A DNA stretch of 64,000 nt from Glebionis coronaria (Eukaryota > Streptophyta > Magnoliopsida > Asterales > Asteraceae): NCBI GenBank assembly GCA_025667525.1, contig CM046878.1, forward strand, positions 398,804,433-398,868,432, written 5' to 3'. The notes beneath the pieces are model-generated. The model was not told where the DNA came from. It searched no databases and saw nothing but the letters and a program-made list of their open reading frames with translations. Below are positions 56,151 through 64,000 of this stretch, piece after piece (within the stretch, counting starts at the first letter, position 1; each line of letters opens with the position of its first letter). A program made the translations under genes and the position numbers.

Positions 56151-57361
56151 TTTTTACGTTATAGCTTCATTTCATTACTTATTTAAGTAGTTATTGTTTT
56201 ATAGCTTATTTACTTATCAGCTTTTAAATAAGCTGATTCTAGCTTATTTCTTTTAGCTCTTTCCTGTTTAGCATTTTTCCTAGGATTTTATTAGGTTGTT
56301 TGACTTTTCTAAGCAAAAAGTATATTTTTCCCATTATTAATTAATTTATTAGGATTATTTTTAGTTTTAATTTTAGAAAGTCATTAAAAAATAGTAAAAA
56401 GTAATTTAAAAATCTGAAAAAATAGTTTTTAGGTTTTTAATCATAATTTTGAGGTTTACAGCTATTTAGGTTTTCAATTTAGCTTATTTTTGATTTTATA
56501 GGATTTTAGGGTTTTTAAGCAACTTTAAAATTCAATATAAAATTATTAAATAGGTTTCAGAAAATTTGGATTGCTTTTTTGTTTTAGTTACATTATTTAG
56601 GATTTTTGGTAATTTTTTAGAATTTATTTACAAACTTTTTATTTTTTTGAATATTTTAATATTATTTTATTATTCAAAATTAAAGTTTTATTTTTTTTAG
56701 TTTTTACATTTTTCCTAGGTTAAGGATACTTAATTAGGAGTTTTGTCACTTTCAAAATATTTTTTAGACTTTTCAATTAATTTCTAGAATTAATTTAAGA
56801 TTTAATAGATTTTAATAGTTTTTAAGTGTTTAAAAAATAGTTTAATTTGGTTTTAAATTTTTTTAAAAATAGTTTTTAGCTTAATTAGGATATTTTTGAG
56901 GTTTACAAACCATTAGATCTTGTTTAAGGTTTTTTAATAATTAAAAGTGATTTTTAGGGCTTTAATTAGCATTAAAAAGTCATTATCGAATTAATTAAAA
57001 GGTTTTAGCAAGTTTGTATTTTTTGTAAACTCATAGAATATTATTGGGGATTTTTAGAAATTTATAGGAATTTTTAGGTTAAAATTTTAATTTTTGTACT
57101 ATTTACGGTTTTACGTGTTCGCCTTTTTCGTCGTAGTTTAATCCGTTTTCGTAACCGTCTTTCTCTTCTAATCCCATTTCTTTTTCAATCATATAATCAC
57201 AAATCAATATCAATTCAATACACAACGCACTTGCCTCCTTGGGAAACGAACTTGGACTTCATTTGGGTCATTAGTGCTCGGTTTTCCTAAACCGACACTT
57301 AACGCTTACCACTACTTGTACTTCCTTTTCCTAAAGGTCGTATTTTACTACAATCAATGCT

Positions 57362-60300
57362 CAAGCCCAAGGTCGTGAGCTTGATGAAGAAGAATTGGCA
57401 TTCCTTGCAGTCCGGGAGTAGCGGAAACTGATGGTCTCACAACAGTCATCACCAACAATGCTGCATATCAATGTGATGATTTGGATGCATATGACTCTGA
57501 TTGTGATGATCTTAACACCGCCAAAGTAGCTCTCATGGCAAACCTTTCACTATATGAAGCTGATACCATTTCTGAGGTACCACATACTGCTACAGATACT
57601 AGTATTGTACCTTATCAAGTTGAGCAAATGTCTGAGTATTCGGAACAGCCTCCGGTGGTTAGTAACTCAATCGACGAGACAAACAATGATAGCAATATCA
57701 GTAAAAGTCCTCAGACTTTGAGTGAACCACAACCGGGAGCTATTACGATTACCAATTCGTCTGCTCAACCTGATTTGGTTATGGTCCCGGCATCTTTGCT
57801 TAGCCAAATGAATAATGCGGTCCTTGAAACCCTTAATGCTAATTAGACTTTATCTGCCGAGCTTGCTTTGCATAAGGACAAGGTTAAAACCTTAGAAATG
57901 ACTCCTGTGTCCACTACCTTAACCAATCCTGAATTTGATAGGTTTAGGAAAGTTCAAATGGACAATCTGCTAGAAATTGAGAGTTTAAGAGCAAATCTTT
58001 CGAATGAACTTAAAGAAAAAGAGTCAGTCGTTACTAATTTTCAACAACTTCAAACGGATTTTGAAATTCTTGAGTCCAAACAGATTGAAATGGAAATTAA
58101 AACGTCTGAAAGAATAAAAGAAACGGAAATTAAGATTTTAAAACAATATGCTGCTTCACATCTAGTACACTTGTTTCATGCATCATTTAAAGAGTTCAAT
58201 CTATCGCGTCTCATAGACTTACCACCTAACCCGGGATATGCAAAGCAAGCGCTTCACCAGAACCCATGACTTTATGATGCAACCAAGTTAGGATTGGTAT
58301 TAGATCCGATTGTGTTCTTGAATGATTCTTAGCGTATGACACCATATGATGAGAAGCGGTTAAAATTACTTCCTACATATCCTGAATATGATTATGCTCA
58401 AATGAATGCAAAAAATGCCACAATAGATCTTAGAATTCGTTTTAATATGCAAAAGAGAACTATCTAAACATCCACTTTCATGCCTACTAGAGAATGCCTT
58501 AGTATAATTCCTACACTCGTTAACTCGGACCAACCAAAGGAAATTCCTAAGAATCTTCCACCGGTTAGTACGGTAAAGCTCAGCTTGGAAGAGATTGGGC
58601 AATACCTTACCGAGTTTGACAAGGTCATTCTGGAATGTACGACTTCAACAGCTCAAACCGCTAGAGAATGGGCGTTCGAACACATGAAAACGGTGTTTGA
58701 GAAAGAGATCGTTCCGTTTGTGGACCATATTAAACAAGGAGTCTATGATCTAGCGTGTAATTTAAATTTTGAAATTGGTGAAGTTCAAAAAGTTTTCAAT
58801 GAAATGGATGATACTTATGAACAACATTTAATTGAAAAGGAAAAGATTTTATCCGAATATGACCGCTTTTTAGAACATATGATGTCTCTCGAAGTGATGC
58901 AAGTTGTTACTGTTAAATATACTCATGAAATTTCATCTACTGTGAATATTTGTGATGATGTGCATGAATCTGTGAATACTGTTGAACATGTGGATACTGT
59001 AGATAATCATTCTTGTCATGAATCCAACGCTGAATTTTTAAAGCTTCAAGATTCGTATAATACACTCTCAAAAAGTTTTAATGAGCTTCAACAACATTCT
59101 ATATCTCTTGAAATTGAGAATCAATCTAAAAAATGAAACTCTTTCAAAACTAAATGATGGTGGAAACTCCGTTGAGACAAGTGACAAGATGATTCAGATG
59201 GTTCAGAATTTAGAGGAAGAGATGATGAGAATTAAGAGAGAATTACTAGAAACAAAAACGGAACTAGAGGCTGTAGAGACTACGAATCATGTCCTAGAAA
59301 ATAGAATTAATTCTATAATAGGAGAGCGTGAACAAGTAAGGCAGGTTGACTCACAAAATTCTTGTTCAATAGAAGAACGCCTCGCTTTTAATGCGACAGA
59401 ACAAAAGTCATTAATTGACAAACTGAATAGGAAATGTGAGGAATCCTCTGACCTAAAAATTCAGCTCATAGACAAAAACATGGTTATAGCAGAATTAAAG
59501 GAGACACTTCAATTCAAAGGACGAGAAAGTGTTGATAATCCAGCTACTGTCTCTGCCTCGACCTCTAGTGCTCCCAAACCCAACCCACGTGTGCTATATC
59601 AGGATCCAAAATTTAGGAAAAGTCCCACTAAGTTTGCCACATATATGAAAAATGCTTTAGAACATGCTGATCTAGCTAGAGAGACTATTGATGAAATGCA
59701 TGAACGTGATCCCACAAGTCATAGCGTATATGAGCTTTTATTATATGTGGATCGCGTTCAGGACTGTTTAGCATACTTAGAGTACATTAGGCAATCGATA
59801 TATGTACCATCTAAACAACAAACCACCATTGCCATGACTCCATTCAATAAGACCCAAGGAGTTAAGCCTGTTTTAAACACACCCATCAAGGTTAAGTCAA
59901 AATCTGTAACTAATGTTCCCTTGGCTTCTACAGGAGTAACTGTGTCCACTAAGGCTAAGGGATCTCAAAACAAGAAAGATAGGATCAAGCCTTCCACTAA
60001 TAGGACTTAGAAGAAGAAAGTAGAAGTGCACCCTAGGAATGTTATTTCAGTTTTAAATAAAAAGAATCATGTAGCTAAGACAAAATGTTCTCTTTTTGAG
60101 TGGAAACCTAAGCAAAATGTGAATTCTAATGTGAAATGTTGGAATTGTAATGAATGCATGTTTTCTCAGCGTCATGATTTATGCCTTATTGATCACGTGA
60201 ATGAAATGTATACTATTAAGAATAATCTTGATTGGATTCCAACGGGGAAGAAATTCACCCAAGTTGGTTGGCAATGGAAACCCACTAGTAGGACCTTTAC

Positions 60301-60657
60301 TGCTAATGGAACTAAGTGCCCTTTAACTAGGATCACATCTACGGAAGTTAGGTCTAAGCGTCCTTTAAATAGGAACACTAGCACTAAGAAATGGAAAAAG
60401 CGCCCTTTAACTAGGTCTGCCCCCACTATTGTGCCTACCAGTGGTAATGTCCCCAGTCAAAAAGTACATCAGAATACTAGACAACTAGAATCTAAGCCAA
60501 CCACTAGTAAGAAAATCTGGAAGCATAAAGTTTCGACTGATAGCAAATCTAAGATAATTATATCTGTACCTGCTAACTCAGAGGAACAATTAGAATCCGA
60601 TACATCGTCTGTGTTTGGTAATATTTTCAGGTCGTCCAAATTATTCTTTGGTATTTG
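57362..60657 (+). pseudogene. Copia C coiled-coil spacer with CxxCxxC motif
   Basis: Resumes with [10 protein letters not shown]. A base loss near 57410 shifts the frame; the next frame is acidic (57481-57846). Long Glu/Lys/Leu-rich coiled-coil-like parts follow (57870-58170, 58600-59140, 59160-59520), broken by stops at 57844, 58267, near 58330 and near 58465, and by a shift near 59135. At 60137-60184 lies Cys-x2-Cys-x2-Cys-x5-His-x2-Cys. Repeated Trp-x-Pro-Thr and Arg-Pro-Leu motifs fill the end. A final shift precedes the protease. Confidence 0.75.
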
Positions 60658-61644
60658 GACTCGGGGTGCTCCAAACATATGACTAGAGACCGCTCGATGC
60701 TCAGAAATTTCGTCAGCAAGTTTCTAGGAACGGTTAAATTAGGCAACGACCATATTGCAAAGATTATGGGTTATGGTGAATACCAAATTGGGAATATTAC
60801 GATTTCAAGGGTTTATTATGTGGAGGGACTTGGTCACAATCTATTCTCAGTAGGACAATTTTGCGATTCAAACCTTGAAGTGGCCTTTCGACAACATACT
60901 TGCTTCATTCGCGATCTTGCAGGAAATGATTTGTTAAAGGTTTCTCGAGGGGATAATCTCTATACTTTGTCTATTCAAAACATGATGGCCGCCTCTCCTG
61001 TTTGCCTACTCTCCAAAGCATCTAAGACCAAGTCATGGTTGTGGCATCGACGGTTATCTCATCTTAACTTTGATGCTATTAACCATTTGGCTAGAAACGA
61101 ACTTGTTCGTGGTCTTCCAAAACTTAAGTTCGACAAGGATCACTTATGTTCCGCGTGTTATTTGGGGAAAAGCACTAAGAAATCTTACAAACCTAAAGTA
61201 GAAGACACCAACCAAGAACCACTGTATCTTTTGCACATGGATCTTTGCGGGCCAATGCGTACGGCTAGTATGAGTGGTAGAAAATACATCCTCGTCATAG
61301 TGGATGATTTCTCAAGGTTTACATGGGTAAAGATTTTAGCATCCAAGGATCAAGCACCAGAGTATATCATTACTTTCTTAAAGATGATCCAAGTACGTCG
61401 TAATGCTACTGTTCGCCGCATTCGGACTGATAACGGCACTGAGTTCGTTAATCAGACTCTTCGAAATTATTATGAAAAGGTTGGTATTTCTCATGAAACA
61501 TCTGTGGCTCGCACTCCACAACAAAATGGTGTCGTTGAAAGACGTAACCGTACACTTATGGAAGCTGCTCGAACTATGTTGATTTATGCGAATGCTCCTT
61601 TATTCTTATGGGCTGAAGCAGTGGCAACCGCATGTTATACCTAA
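60658..61644 (+). pseudogene. pol: Copia C protease and integrase
   Basis: Protease Asp-Ser-Gly at 60658-60666 (Leu-Asp-Ser-Gly-Cys-Ser-Lys-His-Met). HHCC: Trp-His-Arg-Arg-Leu-Ser-His and Cys-Ser-Ala-Cys. Core: His-Met-Asp-Leu-Cys-Gly-Pro, Arg-Thr-Asp-Asn-Gly-Thr-Glu-Phe and Val-Val-Glu-Arg-Arg-Asn, all catalytic acids present. The 330-codon stretch is open until TAA at 61642-61644, where Gln is expected (Tyr-Thr-Gln-Asn-Arg). Confidence 0.92.
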
Positions 61645-62610
61645 AACCGCTCCATCATTCGTAAACGTCATGGTAAAACTCCATATGAGCTACTTCATGG
61701 ACACAAACCCGATATTTCATATCTTCATGTGTTTTGTGCACTTTGCTATCCAAATACAAATAGTGAGAATCTGGGAAAACTTCAACCGAAGGCTGATATT
61801 GGAATTTTCATTGGTTACTCGCCTGCAAAGAAAGCTTACCGGATTTATAACCGTCGTCTTGGCAAGATAGTAGAAACTTTGGATGCCGATTTTGATGAGC
61901 TGACAGCGATGGCTTCTGAGCAACACAGCTCTGAACCCGCATTACACGAGATGGGAACCGGTACAATCCGTTCCAGATTAACTCCCAACAATCCTACTTC
62001 TCCATCATTTATACCACCTACAAGGTCCGAATGGGATAAGTTATTTCAACCTATGTTTGATGAATTCTTTGATCCACCGAGTAATGATTCTCCAGCACCT
62101 GTAGCAGTAGCTCCGATTCCCGAAGTTGTTGCTCAAGATAATGGAAATCTATCCGAGGCATCTACTGTTACTCTTGAACCAGATGTCCCATCCCCCACCA
62201 ATTCACAAACAACACCTGAATCTTCACCCCCACTCGTTCCTAATGAAGTTGAAGAGGATCTCTATGATCACGATTTGGAATATTCTCACTTACAAGAGCT
62301 TCCCTTCTTTGGTTCACATATACCTGAAGACCCTACCGGTGCGTCTACCTCAGAGGAAGCTCCTGCAATCGTTCACTCCCGACCACCACGGATTGAAACT
62401 CATAACACTAAATGGACAAAGGATCACCCAATCTGCAATATTATTGGTGACATCGATCGACCAGTCTTAACGCGCCATCAACTCCAAGAACATGCATTAT
62501 ATTGCTATTTTGATGCATTTCTTTCAGACACTGAACCTAAAAATTGGCAACAAACCATGACCAAATCATCATGGATTGAAGCCATGCAAGAGGAACTTAA
62601 TGAATTCTAA
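61645..62610 (+). pseudogene. pol: Copia C integrase C-terminus and linker
   Basis: Same frame. It contains the His-Val-Phe-x-x-x-Cys-Tyr segment, Gly-Tyr-Ser-x-x-x-Lys-Ala-Tyr-Arg-Ile-Tyr-Asn and a Pro/Ser/Glu-rich linker, then Trp-Ile-Glu-Ala-Met-Gln-Glu-Glu-Leu at the start of RT. TAA at 62608-62610 probably replaced CAA. Confidence 0.88.
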
Positions 62611-64000
62611 CGTCTTGAAGCCTGGGAATTAGTTCTGTTACCCAACAACGTTGAAATCTTGACATTGTTGTGGGTATACAAGGTTAAACTCGATGAGTTA
62701 GGTAGTGTGCTGAAAAACAAAGCTAGATTGGTTGCTAGAGGTTACAAACAAGCTTTGGGTATTGACTTTGAAGAATCCTTTGCTTCTGTTGCACGATTGG
62801 AGGCCATTAGACTATTCCTTGGTTATGTTGCTCACATGAATATGATCGTCTATCAAATGGATGTTATGACGGCATTTCTCAATGGTGAATTAAGGGAAGA
62901 TGTCTATGTAAGCCAACCGAATGGATTCGTCAACTCGGAGTATCCTAATCACGTGTACAAGCTCAAGAAGGCTCTTTACGGGTTGAAACAAGCTCCACGC
63001 GCGTGGTACGATCTCTTATCGTCGTATCTCATCTCCAAAGGCTTCTCCAAAGGCAAAGTGGACCCAACATTATTCATTCTCAAGGAGGACAACGACATGA
63101 TACTGGTACAAATTTATGTTGATGATATAATATTTGCTGCTACTAATCAACGTTTGTCTGACCATTTTAAGAAAATTATGTCCACACGCTTTAAGATGTC
63201 GATGATGGGAAAAATTTCATTTTTCTTAGGAGTGCAAATTTCTCAGAATCCCAGAGGCATCTTCATTAATCAATCCAAATTTGCTCTTGAATCATTAAAG
63301 AAATATCATTCTGAAAACTGTGACCCCGTGGATACTCCAATGGTGGAGAGATCCAAGTTAGATGAAGATAAGGAAGGGATAGCTGTCGATCCTAAACTTT
63401 ACCGTGGAATGATAGGCACCCTTCTCTATCTGACTGCTAGCAGGCCTGATTTGCAATTTGCTATATGCATGTGTGCCCGGTATCAGGCTCGGCCTACCGA
63501 AAAGCACTTACATGTTGTGAAAAGGATCTTTCGGTATCTTAAAGGAACACTTCATCGTGGTCTGTGGTATCCGAAGGATTCCTCTATTGCACTAATCTCA
63601 TATGCAGATGCGGATTATGCCGGGTGTCAAGATACGAGACGTAGCACTTCTGGCAGTGTGCAACTTCTTGGAGATAGACTCGTTAGTTGGTCATCAAAAA
63701 GGCAGAAAAGCGCTGTGATATCCAGTACGGAAGCTGAATACATTGCTATGTCCGGTTGTTGTGCTCAAGTTCTTTGGATGAGATCACAATTGACTGACTA
63801 CGGTCTTGGATTCAACAAAATCCCGATGTACTGTGATAACAAAAGTGCAATTGCTCTGTGCTGCAACTACGTTCAACATTCTCGAGCAAAGCACATTGAC
63901 ATCCGCTACCACTTCATCAAAGAGCAAGTGGAAAATGGAGTGATCAAACTGTACTTCGTCAACACTAAGTATCAGCTGGCAGATATTTTCACAAAGGCCC
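62611..64000 (+). pseudogene. pol: Copia C reverse transcriptase and RNase H, open to window end
   Basis: The frame after the TAA stays open for 463 codons to the window edge. RT: [15 protein letters not shown] (followed by Met-Thr where Lys-Thr or Lys-Ser is usual), Leu-Lys-Gln-Ala-Pro-Arg-Ala-Trp-Tyr, and catalytic Tyr-Val-Asp-Asp at 63115-63126. RNase H: [22 protein letters not shown] and His-Ser-Arg-Ala-Lys-His-Ile-Asp. It is cut inside Ile-Phe-Thr-Lys-Ala, close to the natural end. This is the best preserved copia RT in the window. Confidence 0.93.

Larger units (their letters stand above)
53428..57356 (+). repeat. Solo LTR of a long-LTR Ty3/gypsy-type element
   Basis: 3929 bases, TGATGAG to AATCA, flanked by a 5-bp duplication, with no coding region and no primer or polypurine site. 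At the tip is an 8-bp inverted repeat GATGAGAC/GTCTCATC (53429-53458). TATATAAAG at 54532-54540. The 3' half is AT-rich and carries a minus-strand tRNA-like unit (56075-56150). A hairpin CCTTT-TCCT-AAAGG lies at 57324-57337. LTRs this long are known in Tat/Ogre-type elements, but I cannot assign the lineage. Confidence 0.8.
50780..64000 (+). mobile_element. Ty1/copia element C, split by a solo LTR, runs off the window
   Basis: LTR 50780-51114, primer site, leader with word array, gag to 53427, then (after the solo LTR) spacer from 57362, protease, integrase, RT and RNase H to the window end. Same overall plan as element B with diverged sequence. Its 3' LTR is outside the window. Confidence 0.88.

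Overview
The window looks like repeat-dense plant nuclear DNA. I found no host protein gene, rRNA or CRISPR. Almost every base can be assigned to LTR retrotransposons: Ty1/copia and Ty3/gypsy elements of the Athila type. The protein style (long Athila gag-pol, copia polyproteins with a long coiled-coil spacer, a copia C-terminal extension ORF) resembles daisy-family (Asteraceae) genomes. That is recognition from memory, not a search result.

Layout. Bases 1-2255 and 32108-33402 are two halves of one decayed copia element (A). It was split by a tower of three Athila-like elements, each inserted in the 3' LTR of the one before and all on the + strand: Athila 1 (2256-32107), Athila 2 (10643-31042) and Athila 3 (21344-30483). 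Boundaries are set by 5-bp target duplications (AGGCT/AGGGT, AAAGT, AGGAT). Athila 2 has gag, protease, reverse transcriptase, RNase H and integrase with few lesions. Athila 1 and 3 have gag and protease, but an acidic domain and an unfamiliar conserved tail replace the rest of pol. All three share LTR tips, primer site, polypurine tract and 3' noncoding region, so Athila 2-type elements could have moved the other two in trans.

33403-39147 is a wreck on the minus strand: part of a long AT-rich LTR, a copia 3' LTR (element D), the C-terminal extension ORF of D, and part of a second long LTR that carries a tRNA-like unit. 39148-64000 holds two related copia elements, B and C, joined through one LTR at 50780-51114. 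Element C is interrupted by a 3.9-kb solo LTR (53428-57356, duplication ATGCT), and its RT-RNase H frame runs off the window end.

Most interesting signals: (1) dense arrays of short CG-centred words (TTCCGA, GCGATC, TTGCGAA) in the presumed 5' untranslated region of five different elements, copia and gypsy alike; (2) a gag-protease-tail class of Athila element without RT; (3) palindromes at the TATA box of all three copia LTRs, with unrelated sequences; (4) antisense tRNA-like Pol III units inside long gypsy-type LTRs; (5) several small hairpins with compensatory changes among the three Athila elements.
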